Of a DNA stretch of 64,000 nt, positions 21,401 to 32,634 are shown in pieces. The stretch comes from Macropodus opercularis (Eukaryota > Chordata > Actinopteri > Anabantiformes > Osphronemidae). The notes under the pieces were generated by a model. That model saw only the letters and a program-made list of their open reading frames with translations. It was not told the DNA's origin and searched no databases. The stretch spans positions 16,464,501 through 16,528,500 of the forward strand of contig CM061090.1 of assembly GCA_030770545.1 (NCBI GenBank). The letters run 5' to 3'. The position numbers and the translations under genes were made by a program. Every line of letters starts with the position of its first letter. Position 1 is the stretch's first letter.

Positions 21401-24400
21401 TGTTGCTTCAGTAGTAGTTGTTGCTTCTGTAGTGGTTGTTGTGGGTGACTCAGTTGTTGTTGATGCTTCAGTTGTAGTCGTTGCTTCAGTTGTAGTTGTT
21501 GTTGCCTCAGTTGTAGTCGTTGCTTCTGTTGTGGTTGTTGTTGGAGTATCAGTTGTAGTTGTTGTTGCTTCAGTAGTAGTTGTTGCTTCTGTAGTGGTTG
21601 TTGTGGGTGACTCAGTTGTTGTTGATGCTTCAGTTGTAGTCGTTTCTTCTGTAGTTGTTGTTGTGGGTGACTCAGTTGTTGTTGTTGCTTCTGTTGTGGT
21701 TGTTGTTGCTTCAGTTGTAGTCGTTGCTTCTGTAGTGGTTGTTGTAGGTGACTCAGTTGTTGTTGTTGCTTCTGTTGTGGTTGTTGTTGCTTCAGTTGTA
21801 TCTGTTGCTTCTGTAGTGGTTGTTGTGGGTGACTCAGTTGTTGTTGTTGCTTCTGTTGTGGTTGTTGTTGCTTCAGTTGTAGTCGTTGCTTCAGTTGTAG
21901 TTGTTGTTGCCTCAGTTGTAGTCGTTGCTTCTGTTGTGGTTGTTGTTGGAGTATCAGTTGTAGTTGTTGTTGCTTCAGTAGTAGTTGTTGCTTCTGTAGT
22001 GGTTGTTGTGGGTGACTCAGTTGTTGTTGATGCTTCAGTTGTAGTCGTTTCTTCTGTAGTTGTTGTTGTGGGTGACTCAGTTGTTGTTGTTGCTTCTGTT
22101 GTGGTTGTTGATGCTTCAGTTGTATCTGTTGCTTCTGTAGTGGTTGTTGTGGGTGACTCAGTTGTTGTTGTTGCTTCTGTTGTGGTTGTTGTTGCTTCAG
22201 TTGTAGTCGTTGCTTCTGTAGTGGTTGTGGGTGACTCAGTTGTTGTTGATACTTCAGATGTAGTCGTTGCTTCTGTAGTGGTTGTTGTGGGTGACTCAGT
22301 TGTTGTTGCTTCAGTTGTAGTTGTTGTTGCCTCAGTTGTAGTCGTTGCTTCTGTTGTGGTTGTTGTTGGAGTATCAGTTGTAGTTGTTGTTGCTTCAGTA
22401 GTAGTTGTTGCTTCTGTAGTGGTTGTTGTGGGTGACTCAGTTGTTGTTGATGCTTCAGTTGTAGTCGTTGCTTCAGTTGTAGTTGTTGTTGCCTCAGTTG
22501 TAGTCGTTGCTTCTGTTGTGGTTGTTGTTGGAGTATCAGTTGTAGTTGTTGTTGCTTCAGTAGTAGTTGTTGCTTCTGTAGTGGTTGTTGTGGGTGACTC
22601 AGTTGTTGTTGATGCTTCAGTTGTAGTCGTTTCTTCTGTAGTTGTTGTTGTGGGTGACTCAGTTGTTGTTGTTGCTTCTGTTGTGGTTGTTGTTGCTTCA
22701 GTTGTAGTCGTTGCTTCTGTAGTGGTTGTTGTAGGTGACTCAGTTGTTGTTGTTGCTTCTGTTGTGGTTGTTGTTGCTTCAGTTGTATCTGTTGCTTCTG
22801 TAGTGGTTGTTGTGGGTGACTCAGGTGTTGTTGTTGCTTCAGTTGTAGTTGTTGTTGATTCAGTTGTAGTCGTTACTTCTGTAGTGGTTGTTGTGGGTGA
22901 CTCAGTTGTAGTTGTTGTTGCTTCAGTAGTAGTTGTTGCTTCTGTAGTGGTTGTTGTGGGTGACTCAGTTGTAGTTGTTGTTGCTTCAGATGTAGTCGTT
23001 GCTTCTGTAGTGGTTGTTGTGGGTGACTCAGTTGTAGTTGTTGTTGCTTCAGTAGTAGTTGTTGCTTCTGTAGTGGTTGTTGTGGGTGACTCAGTTGTAG
23101 TTGTTGTTGCTTCAGATGTAGTTGTTGCTTCTGTAGTGGTTGTTGTGGGTGACTCAGTTGTTGTTGATGCTTCAGTTGTAGTCGTTGCTTCTGTAGTGGT
23201 TGTTGTGGGTGACTCAGTTGTTGTTGCTTCAGTTGTAGTTGTTGTTGCCTCAGTTGTAGTCGTTGCTTCTGTTGTGGTTGTTGTTGGAGTATCAGTTGTA
23301 GTTGTTGTTGCTTCAGTAGTAGTTGTTGCTTCTGTAGTGGTTGTTGTGGGTGACTCAGTTGTTGTTGATGCTTCAGTTGTAGTCGTTGCTTCAGTTGTAG
23401 TTGTTGTTGCCTCAGTTGTAGTCGTTGCTTCTGTTGTGGTTGTTGTTGGAGTATCAGTTGTAGTTGTTGTTGCTTCAGTAGTAGTTGTTGCTTCTGTAGT
23501 GGTTGTTGTGGGTGACTCAGTTGTTGTTGATGCTTCAGTTGTAGTCGTTTCTTCTGTGGTTGTTGTTGTGGGTGACTCAGTTGTTGTTGTTGCTTCTGTT
23601 GTGGTTGTTGTTGCTTCAGTTGTAGTCGTTGCTTCTGTTGTGGTTGTTGTGGGTGACTCAGTTGTTGTTGTTGCTTCTGTTGTGGTTGTTGTTGCTTTAG
23701 TCGTTGCTTCTGTAGTGGTTGTGGGTGACTCAGTTGTTGTTGATGCTTCAGTTGTAGTCGTTGCTTCTGTAGTGGTTGTTGTGGGTGACTCAGTTGTTGT
23801 TGTTGCTTCTGTTGTGGTTGTTGTTGCTTCAGTTGTAGTCGTTGCTTCCTTAGTGGTTGTTGTGGAAGTCTCAGTTGTAGTTGTTGTTGCTTCAGTTGTA
23901 GTCGTTGCTTCTGTAGTGGTTGTTGTGGGTGACTCAGTTGTTGTTGCTTCAGTTGTAGTTGCCTCAGTTGTAGTCGTTGCTTCTGTTGTAGTTGTTGTTG
24001 GAGTATCAGTTGTAGTTGTTGTTGCTTCAGTAGTAGTTGTTGCTTCTGTAGTGGTTGTTGTGGGTGACTCAGTTGTTGTTGATGCTTCAGTTGTAGTCGT
24101 TTCTTCTGTAGTTGTTGTTGTGGGTGACTCAGTTGTTGTTGTTGCTTCTGTTGTGGTTGTTGTTGCTTCAGTTGTAGTCGTTGCTTCTGTAGTGGTTGTT
24201 GTGGGTGACTCAGTTGTTGTTGTTGCTTCTGTTGTGGTTGTTGTTGCTATAGTTGTATCTGTTGCTTCTGTAGTGGTTGTTGTGGGTGACTCAGTTGTTG
24301 TTGTTGCTTCTGTTGTGGTTGTTGTTGCTTCAGTAGTGGTTGTGGGTGACTCAGTTGTTGTTGATACTTCAGTTGTAGTCGTTTCTTCTGTAGTTGTTGT

Positions 24401-27400
24401 CGTGGGTGCCTCAGTTGTAGTTGACTCAGTTGTAGTTGTTGTTGCTTCAGTTGTGGTCGTTGTGGATACCTCAGTTGTGGTTGTTGTGGGTGCCTCAGTT
24501 GTGGTTGTTGTGGGTGCCTCAGTTGTTGTTGTTGTGGGTGCCTCAGTTGTTGTTGTCGTGGGTGCCTCAGTTGTAGTTGTTGTTGACTCAGTTGTAGTTG
24601 TTGTTGCTTCAGTTGTGGTCGTTGTGGGTACGTCAGTTGTGGTTGTTGTGGGTACCTCAGTTGTGGTTGTTGTGGGTGCCTCAGTTGTGGTTGTTGTGGG
24701 TATCTCAGTTGTGGTTGTTGTGGGTACCTCAGTTGTTGTTGTTGTGGGTGCCTCAGTTGTGGTTGTTGTGGGTGCCTCAGTTGTGGTTGTTGTGGGTACC
24801 TCAGTTGTGGTTGTTGTTGATGCCTCAGTTGTAGTTGTTGTTGACTCAGTTGTAGTCGTTGTTGCTTCTGTTGTGGTTGTTGTCACGTCAGTTGTGGTTG
24901 TTGTGGGTGCCTCTGTTGTAGTTGTTGTTGTTGACTCAGTTGTAGTCGTTGTTGCTTCTGTTGTGGTTGTTGTCACGTCAGTTGTGGTTGTTGTGGGTGC
25001 CTCAGTTGTAGTTGTTGTGGGTACCTCAGTTGTGGTTGTTGTGGGTGCCTCAGTTGTGGTTGTTGTTGGTGCCTCATTTGTAGTCGTTGTTGCTTCAGTT
25101 GTGGTTGTTGTGAGTACCTCTGTTGTGGTTGTTGTGGGCACCTCAGTTGTGGTTGTTGTGGGTGCCTCAGTTGTGGTTGTTGTGGGTACCTCAGTTGTGG
25201 TTGTTGTTGGTGCCTCAGTTGTAGTTGTTGTTGACTCAGTTGTAGTCGTTGTTGCTTCTGTTGTGGTTGTTGTCACATCAGTTGTGGTTGTTGTGGGTGC
25301 CTCTGTTGTAGTTGTTGTTGTTGACTCAGTTGTAGTCGTTGTTGCTTCTGTTGTGGTTGTTGTCACGTCAGTTGTGGTTGTTGTGGGTGCCTCAGTTGTA
25401 GTCGTTGTTGCTTCTGTTGTGGTTGTTGTGGGTGCCTCAGTTGTAGTTGTTGTTGCTTCTGTTGTGGTTGTTGTCACGTCAGTTGTGGTTGTTGTGGGTG
25501 CCTCTGTTGTAGTTGTTGTTGTTGACTCAGTTGTAGTCGTTGTTGCTTCTGTTGTGGTTGTTGTCGCTTCAGTTGTTGTTGTTGTTGTCCCTTCAGTTGT
25601 GGTTGTTGTGGGTGCCTCAGTTGTAGTTGTTGTGGGTACCTCAGTTGTAGTTGTTGTTGCTTCTGTTGTGGTTGTTGTCGCTTCAGTTGTGGTTGTTGTG
25701 GGTGCCTCAGTTGTAGTTGTTGTGGGTACCTCAGTTGTGGTTGTTGTGGGTGCCTCAGTTGTGGTTGTTGTTGGTGCCTCAGTTGTAGTTGTTGTGGGTA
25801 CCTCAGTTGTGGTTGTTGTGAGTACCTCTGTTGTGGTTGTTGTGGGCACCTCAGTTGTGGTTGTTGTGGGTGCCTCAGTTGTGGTCGTTGTGGATACCTC
25901 AGTTGTGGTTGTTGTGGGTGCCTCAGTTGTGGTTGTTGTGGGTGCCTCAGTTGTGGTTGTTGTGGGTGCCTCAGTTGTGGTTGTTGTTGGTGCCTCAGTT
26001 GTAGTTGTTGTGGGTACCTCAGTTGTGGTTGTTGTGAGTACCTCTGTTTTGGTTGTTGTGGGCACCTCAGTTGTGGTTGTTGTGGGTGCCTCAGTTGTGG
26101 TTGTTGTGGGTGCCTCAGTTGTGGTCGTTGTGGGTGCCTCAGTTGTGGTTGTTGTGGGTGCCTCAGTTGTGGTTGTTGTGGGTACCTCAGTTGTGGTTGT
26201 TGTTGGTGCCTCAGTTGTAGTTGTTGTTGACTCAGTTGTAGTCGTTGTTGCTTCTGTTGTGGTTGTTGTCACGTCAGTTGTGGTTGTTGTGGGTGCCTCT
26301 GTTGTAGTTGTTGTTGTTGACTCAGTTGTAGTCGTTGTTGCTTCTGTTGTGGTTGTTGTCACGTCAGTTGTGGTTGTTGTTGGTGCCTCATTTGTAGTCG
26401 TTGTTGCTTCAGTTGTGGTTGTTGTGAGTACCTCTGTTGTGGTTGTTGTGGGCACCTCAGTTGTGGTTGTTGTGGGTGCCTCAGTTGTGGTTGTTGTGGG
26501 TACCTCAGTTGTGGTTGTTGTTGGTGCCTCAGTTGTAGTTGTTGTTGACTCAGTTGTAGTCGTTGTTGCTTCTGTTGTGGTTGTTGTCACGTCAGTTGTG
26601 GTTGTTGTGGGTGCCTCAGTTGTAGTTGTTGTTGACTCAGTTGTAGTCGTTGTTGCTTCAGTTGTGGTTGTTGTGGGTGCCTCAGTTGTTGTTGTTGTCC
26701 CTTCAGTTGTGGTTGTTGTGGGTGCCTCAGTTGTAGTTGTTGTGGGTACCTCAGTTGTAGTTGTTGTTGCTTCAGTTTTGGTTGTTGTGGGTACTCCAGT
26801 TGTGGTTGTTGTGAGTACCTCTGTTGTGGTTGTTGTGGGCACCTCAGTTGTGGTTGTTGTGGGTGCCTCAGTTGTGGTTGTTGTGGGTACCTCAGTTGTG
26901 GTTGTTGTTGGTGCCTCAGTTGTAGTTGTTGTTGACTCAGTTGTAGTCGTTGTTGCTTCTGTTGTGGTTGTTGTAGCTTCAGTTGTGGTTGTTGTGGGTG
27001 CCTCAGTTGTAGTTGTTGTGGGTACCTCAGTTGTGGTTGTTGTGGGTGCCTCAGTTGTGGTTGTTGTGGGTATCTCAGTTGTGGTTGTTGTGGGTACCTC
27101 AGTTGTGGTTGTTGTGGGTGCCTCAGTTGTAGTTGTTGTTGACTCAGTTGTAGTCATTGTTGCTTCTGTTGTGGTTGTTTTCACGTCAGTTGTGGTTGTT
27201 GTGGGAGCCTCTGTTGTAGTTGTTGTTGTCGACTCAGTTGTAGTCGTTGTTGCTTCTGTTGTGGTTGTTGTCGCTTCAGTTGTGGTTGTTGTGGGTGCCT
27301 CAGTTGTAGTTGTTGTGGGTATCTCAGTTGTGGTTGTTGTGGGTACCTCAGTTGTTGTTGTTGTGGGTACCTCAGTTGTGGTTGTTGTGGGTGCCTCAGT

Positions 27401-30400
27401 TGTAGTTGTTGTTGACTCAGTTGTAGTCGTTGTTGCTTCTGTTGTGGTTGTTGTCGCTTCAGTTGTGGTTGTTGTGGGTGCCTCAGTTGTGGTCGTTGTG
27501 GGTACCTCAGTTGTGGTTGTTGTCGCTTCAGTTGTGGTTGTTGTGGGTGCCTCAGTTGTGGTTGTTGTGGGTGCCTCAGTTGTGGTTGTTGTGGGTATCT
27601 CAGTTGTGGTTGTTGTGGGTACCTCAGTTGTTGTTGTTGTGGGTGCCTCAGTTGTGGTTGTTGTGGGTGCCTCAGTTGTAGTTGTTGTTGACTCAGTTGT
27701 AGTCGTTGTTGCTTCTGTTGTGGTTGTTGTGGGTGCCTCAGTTGTAGTTGTTGTTGACTCAGTTGTAGTCGTTGTTGCTTCTGTTGTGGTTGTTGTGGGT
27801 GCCTCAGTTGTAGTTGTTGTGGGTACCTCAGTTGTGGTTGTTGTTGCTTCAGTTGTGGTTGTTGTGGGTACCTCAGTTGTGGTTGTTGTGGATGCCTCAG
27901 TTGTTGTTGTTGTGGGTACCTCAGTTGTGGTTGTTGTGGGTACCTCAGTTGTTGTTGTTGTTGCTTCAGTTGTAGTTGTTGTTGACTCAGTTGTAGTTGT
28001 GGTTGTTGTGGGTGCTTCAGTTGTAGTTGTTGTTGACTCAGTTGTAGTCGTTGTTGCTTCTGTTGTGGTTGTTGTCGCTTCAGTTGTGGTTGTTGTGGGT
28101 GCCTCAGTTGTAGTTGTTGTTGACTCAGTTGTAGTCGTTGTTGCTTCTGTTGTGGTTGTTGTGGGTGCCTCAGTTATAGTTGTTGTTGACTCAGTTGTAG
28201 TCGTTGTTGCTTCTGTTGTGGTTGTTGTCGCTTCAGTTGTGGTTGTTGTGGGTGCCTCAGTTGTTGTTGTCGTGGGTGCCTCAGTTGTTGTTGTCGTGGG
28301 TGCCTCAGTTGTGGTTGTTGTGGGTACCTCAGTTGTAGTTGTTGCTGCTTCAGGTGCGGTTGTTGTGGGTGCCTCAGTTGTAGTTGTTGTGGGTGCCTCT
28401 GTTGTAGTTGTTGTTGCTTCAGTTGTGGTTGTTGTCACGTCAGTTGTGGTTGTTGTGGGTGCCTCAGTTGTTGTTGTTGTTGACTCAGTTGTAGTCGTTG
28501 TTGCTTCTGTTGTGGTTGTTGTCGCTTCAGTTGTGGTTGTTGTGGGTGCCTCAGTTGTAGTTGTTGTTGACTCAGTTGTAGTCGTTGTTGCTTTTGTTGT
28601 GGTTGTTGTGGGTGCCTCAGTTGTAGTTGTTGTGGGTAACTCAGTTGTGGTTGTTGTGGGTACCTCAGTTGTAGTTGTTGTTGCTTCAGTTGTGGTTGCT
28701 GTGGGTAACTCAGTTGTGGTTGTTGTGGGTACCTCTGTTGTAGTTGTTGTTGTTTCAGTTGTGGTTGTTGTGGGTGACTCAGTTGTTGTTGTTGTTGACT
28801 CAGTTGTAGTCGTTGTTGCTTCTGTTGTGGTTGTTGTTGCTTCAGTTGTGGTTGTTGTGGGTACCTCTGTTGTAGTTGTTGTTGTTTCAGTTGTGGTTGT
28901 CTCAGTTGTAGTTGTTGTTGACTCAGTTGTAGTCGTTGTTGCTTCTGTTGTGGTTGTTGTCGCTTCAGTTGTGGTTGTTGTGGGTACCTCAGTCGTGGTT
29001 GTTGTGGGTACTTCAGTTGTGGTTGTTGTGGGTGCCTCTGTTGTGGTTGTTGTGGGTGCCTCAGTTGTGGTTGTTGGGGGTGCCTCAGTATTGGTTGTTG
29101 TGGGTACCTCAGTTGTGGTTGTTGTGGGTGCCTCAGTTGTAGTTGTTGTTGACTCTGTTGTAGTTGTTGTTGCTTCAGTTGTGGTCGTTGTGGGTACCTC
29201 AGTTGTGGTTGTTGTGGGTACCTCAGTTGTTGTTGTTGTTGCTTCAGTTGTAGTTGTTGTTGACTCAGTTGTAGTTGTTGTTGTTGTGGGTGCCTCAGTT
29301 GTAGTTGTTGTAGACTCAGTTGTAGTCGTTGTTGCTTCTGTTGTGGTTGTTGTCGCTTCAGTTGTGGTTGTTGTGGGTGCCTCAGTTATAGTTGTTGTGG
29401 GTACCTCAGTAGTCGTTGTTGTGGGTGCCTCAGTTGTGGTTGTTGTGGGTACCTTAGTTGTGGTTGTTGTGGGTACCTCAGTTGTGGTTGTTGTGGGTAC
29501 CTCAGTTGTGGTTGTTGTGGGTGCCTCAGTTGTAGTTGTTGACTCAGTTGTAGTTGTTGTTGCTTCAGTTGTGGTTGTTGTGGGTAACTCAGTTGTAGTT
29601 GTTGTTGACTCAGTTGTAGTCGTTGTTGCTTCTGTTGTGGTTGTTGTCGCTTCAGTTGTGGTTGTTGTGGGTGCCTCAGTTGTAGTTGTTGTTGACTCAG
29701 TTGTAGTCGTTGTTGCTTTTGTTGTGGTTGTTGTGGGTGCCTCAGTTGTAGTTGTTGTGGGTAACTCAGTTGTGGTTGTTGTGGGTGCCTCAGTTGTAGT
29801 TGTTGTGGGTAACTCAGTTGTGGTTGTTGTGGGTACCTGAGTTGTAGTTGTTGTTGCTTCAGTTGTGGTTGTTGTGGGTAACTCAGTTGTGGTTGTTGTG
29901 GGTACCTCTGTTGTAGTTGTTGTTGTTTCAGTTGTGGTTGTTGTGGGTGACTCAGTTGTTGTTGTTGTTGACTCAGTTGTAGTCGTTGTTGCTTCTGTTG
30001 TTGTTGTTGTTGCTTCAGTTGTGGTTGTTGTGGGTACCTCTGTTGTAGTTGTTGTTGTTTCAGTTGTGGTTGTTGTGGGTGCCTCAGTTGTAGTTGTTGT
30101 TGACTCAGTTGTAGTCGTTGTTGCTTCTGTTGTGGTTGTTGTCGCTTCAGTTGTGGTTGTTGTGGGTACCTCAGTCGTGGTTGTTGTGGGTACTTCAGTT
30201 GTGGTTGTTGTGGGTGCCTCAGTTGTTGTTGTCGTGGGTGCCTCAGTTGTAGTTGTTGTTGACTCAGTTGTAGTTGTTGTTGCTTCAGTTGTGGTTGTTG
30301 TGGGTGCCTCAGTTGTAGTTGTTGTTGACTCAGTTGTGGTTGTTGTGGGTACCTCAGTTGTGGTTGTTGTGGGTACCTCAGTTGTGGTTGTTGTTGACTC

Positions 30401-32618
30401 AGTTGTAGTTGTTGTTGCTTCAGTTGTGGTTGTTGTGGGTAACTCAGTTGTAGCTGTTGTTGTCGTGGGTGCTTCAGTTGTAGTTGTTGTTGACTCTGTT
30501 GTAGTTGTTGTTGCTTCAGTTGTGGTCGTTTTGGGTACCTCAGTTGTAGTTGTTGTGGGTGCCTCAGTTGTGGTTGTTGTTGACTCAGTTGTAGTTGTTG
30601 TTGCTTCAGTTGTGGTTGTTGTGGGTGCCTCAGTTGTGGTTGTTGTGGGTACCTCAGTTGTGGTTGTTGTGGGTACTTCAGTTGTGGTTGTTGTGGGTGC
30701 CTCTGTTGTGGTTGTTGTGGGTGCCTCAGTTGTGGTTGTTGTGGGTACCTCAGTTGTGGTTGTTGTGGGTACCTCAGTTGTGGTTGTTGTGGGTGCCTCA
30801 GTTGTGGTTGTTGTGGGTACCTCAGTTGTGGTTGTTGTGGGTACTTCAGTTGTGGTTGTTGTGGGTGCCTCTGTTGTGGTTGTTGTGGGTGCCTCAGTTG
30901 TGGTTGTTGTGGGTACCTCAGTTGTGGTTGTTGTGGGTACCTCAGTTGTGGTTGTTGTGGGTGCCTCAGTTGTAGTTGTTGTTGACTCTGTTGTAGTTGT
31001 TGTTGCTTCAGTTGTGGTCGTTGTGGGTACCTCAGTTGTGGTTGTTGTGGGTACCTCAGTTGTTGTTGTTGTTGCTTCAGTTGTAGTTGTTGTTGACTCA
31101 GTTGTAGTTGTTGTTGTTGTGGGTGCCTCAGTTGTGGTTGTTGTGGGTGCCTCAGTTGTAGTTGTTGTGGGTACCTCAGTAGTCGTTGTTGTGGGTGCCT
31201 CAGTTGTGGTTGTTGTGGGTACCTTAGTTGTGGTTGTTGTGGGTACCTCAGTTGTGGTTGTTGTGGGTACCTCAGTTGTGGTTGTTGTGGGTGCCTCAGT
31301 TGTAGTTGTTGACTCAGTTGTAGTTGTTGTTGCTTCAGTTGTGGTTGTTGTGGGTAACTCAGTTGTAGTTGTTGTTGACTCAGTTGTGGTTGTTGTGGGT
31401 ACCTCAGTTGTGGTTGTTGTGGGTACCTCAGTTGTAGCTGTTGTTGTCGTGGGTGCTTCAGTTGTAGTTGTTGTTGACTCTGTTGTAGTTGTTGTTGCTT
31501 CAGTTGTGGTCGTTGTGGGTACCTCAGTTGTAGTTGTTGTGGGTGCCTCAGTTGTGGTTGTTGTTGACTCAGTTGTAGTTGTTGTTGCTTCAGTTGTGGT
31601 TGTTGTGGGTGCCTCAGTTGTGGTTGTTGTGGGTACCTCAGTTGTGGGTACTTCAGTTGTGGTTGTTGTGGGTGCCTCTGTTGTGGTTGTTGTGGGTGCC
31701 TCAGTTGTGGTTGTTGTGGGTGCCTCAGTTGTGGTTGTTGTGGGTACCTCAGTTGTGGTTGTTGTGGGTACCTCAGTTGTGGTTGTTGTGGGTACCTCAG
31801 TTGTGGTTGTTGTGGATACGTCAGTTGTGGTTGTTGGTACCTCAGTTGTGGTTGTTGTGGGTACCTCAGTTGTGGTTGTTGTGGATACCTCAGTTGTGGT
31901 TGTTGTGGGTGCCTCAGTTGTGGTTGTTGTGGGTACCTCAGTTGTGGTTGTTGTGGGTACCTCAGTTGTGGTTGTTGTGGGTACCTCAGTTGTGGTTGTT
32001 GTGGGTGCCTCAGTTGTGGTTGTTGTGGGTACCTCAGTTGTGGTTGTTGTGGGTGCCTCAGTTGTAGTTGTTGTGGGTGCCTCAGTTGTGGTTGTTGTGG
32101 GTGCCTCAGTTGTGGTTGTTGTGGGTACCTCAGTTGTGGTTGTTGTAGGTACCTCAGTTGTGGTTGTTGTAGGTACCTCAGTTGTGGTTGTTGTGGGTAC
32201 TTCAGTTGTGGTTGTTGTGGGTACCTCAGTTGTAGTTTTTGTTGACTCAGTTGTAGTTGTTGTTGCTTCAGTTGTGGTAGTCTCATTTGTATTTTGCCCT
32301 CCTGTTATTGTTCCTAGTTGCATCATGACTTTGGATCGACACAACATAAATAACAATTTTATATATTTTTCTTATTCAATTGTTATTTTCCTAACCTCCA
32401 TTTATCTAGATGCATGTACTTTAACTCTTGTATAACTTCAATACTTTGTCTTATAGGTTTTACAGGATAATATAGTTTCGCTGTGCAGAACTTTATCATC
32501 TGTCTTGTTAATTTTGTATTTCAATATTGTCATTTATAAAAAGATAGGTCGAGTGAATTATCACAAAAGTCAACTTACCCAGTACAACTAGAAGGATGGA
32601 CATCTTTCTGACACCCAT
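15356..32618 (-). CDS. Gene B: giant Thr-rich SEA-domain mucin, complete, 8 coding exons
   Basis: Minus-strand gene with coding exons 32618-32579, 32328-16946, 16813-16749, 16650-16466, 16295-15949, 15832-15771, 15682-15534 and 15438-15356 (TAA at 15358-15356). The total is 16,314 nt, 5,437 aa. Exon sizes match gene A except for the giant exon (15,383 vs 7,952 nt) and the linker exon (347 vs 284 nt). The protein has a signal peptide, a stalk of about 5,080 residues, SEA1 (about 5107-5224), linker, SEA2 (about 5305-5410) and a GPI-type tail. Flanking non-coding sequence and small exons are nearly identical to gene A, so the duplication is recent or homogenised. The last-exon acceptor is TTTCTAG rather than TTTCCAG. 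Its promoter region is duplicated. Inferred to be a surface mucin; no named orthologue recognised. Confidence 0.87.
15534..16295 (-). other. Gene B linker and SEA domain 2
   Basis: Linker 16295-16063 is 63 nt (21 residues) longer than in gene A through added PASTTA-type repeats. SEA2 is encoded by 16062-15949, 15832-15771 and 15682-15534, with LEPLFKKDIPSFINM and NGSIYNTFNLNFNNTS. The second small exon ends VIVLY instead of FIVKY. Confidence 0.84.
16466..17056 (-). other. Gene B SEA domain 1
   Basis: Built from 17056-16946, 16813-16749 and 16650-16466. It is almost identical to gene A SEA1 (YTLSVGLNEPFKSAYTN, YRRKYGF, ADMGLVFNTS, VVKTLIDAANNTNN). Again no G-S in the cleavage loop. Confidence 0.82.
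17060..17680 (-). repeat. Asn-containing repeats (32-36 residues) at the end of gene B stalk
   Basis: About five tandem copies; one period measured between 17241 and 17349 is 108 bp (36 residues). Motifs include NTSVATTTISLAT, IPTIQATTNTTNAAT and TTTTTQTTA. Each unit carries N-glycosylation sequons. Confidence 0.78.
17690..24350 (-). repeat. 20-residue TEATTTTEA...ESP array with higher-order repeats, gene B
   Basis: Basic unit about 60 bp (20 residues). Marker variants reveal longer periods. A GACTCAGGTG variant recurs at 18240, 19881 and 22818 (shifts 1,641 and 2,937 bp). A GCTTTAGTCG variant recurs at 20757 and 23694 (shift 2,937). The block 19322-21003 is nearly identical to 22259-23940. 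All shifts are multiples of three, so the reading frame is kept. Confidence 0.8.
24400..32290 (-). repeat. 8-residue TTTTTE(A/V)P array, gene B
   Basis: A 24-bp unit (plus strand GTTGTTGTGGGTGCCTCAGT and close variants) repeated for about 7.9 kb, interspersed with 24-bp EA and ES variants. The composition is strongly strand-biased: the plus strand is mostly G and T. Longer blocks recur, for example around 29300-30000 and 30400-31600. Confidence 0.85.
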
Positions 32619-32634
32619 CTTGTTTTCTTTAAAA
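32579..32634 (-). other. Gene B exon with start codon and signal peptide
   Basis: Acceptor TTTTGTAG, 16 nt of 5' UTR, ATG at 32618-32616, then 40 coding nt to GTAAGT (32578-32573). With the next exon it reads MGVRKMSILLVVLVMMQLG, a signal peptide closely matching that of gene A. Confidence 0.85.

Larger units (their letters stand above)
16946..32328 (-). repeat. Gene B giant Thr-rich exon (15,383 nt)
   Basis: Single open exon, acceptor ATCCAAAG above 32328 and GTGAGT donor below 16946. It has three repeat territories. From about 32290 to 24400 (N-terminal half) it is an 8-residue TTTTTE(A/V)P repeat with EA/ES variants. From about 24350 to 17690 it is the roughly 20-residue T5EA-T4EA-T5ESP type. 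From about 17680 to 17060 it is Asn-containing 32-36-residue repeats. The last 37 codons begin SEA1. The exon is fully open over about 5,128 codons despite the very many Glu codons one base from stop. An assembler could collapse or expand this tract, so length is a minimum-confidence item. Confidence 0.87.

Noticed and set aside
29386..32286. Minus-strand Gln/Leu/Pro-rich open frame (also 6289-8064 and many in 40-60 kb)
   Set aside because: It is a +1 reading of the same Thr repeats (ACA ACA read as CAA CAA). It ends at arbitrary places and does not connect to the SEA exons.
17690..32290. Ice-binding or silk-like repeat protein
   Set aside because: Thr-rich repeats can recall antifreeze or silk proteins, but the exons run straight into SEA domains and the spacing lacks a strict TxT or 11-residue ice-binding pattern, so a mucin is the better reading.
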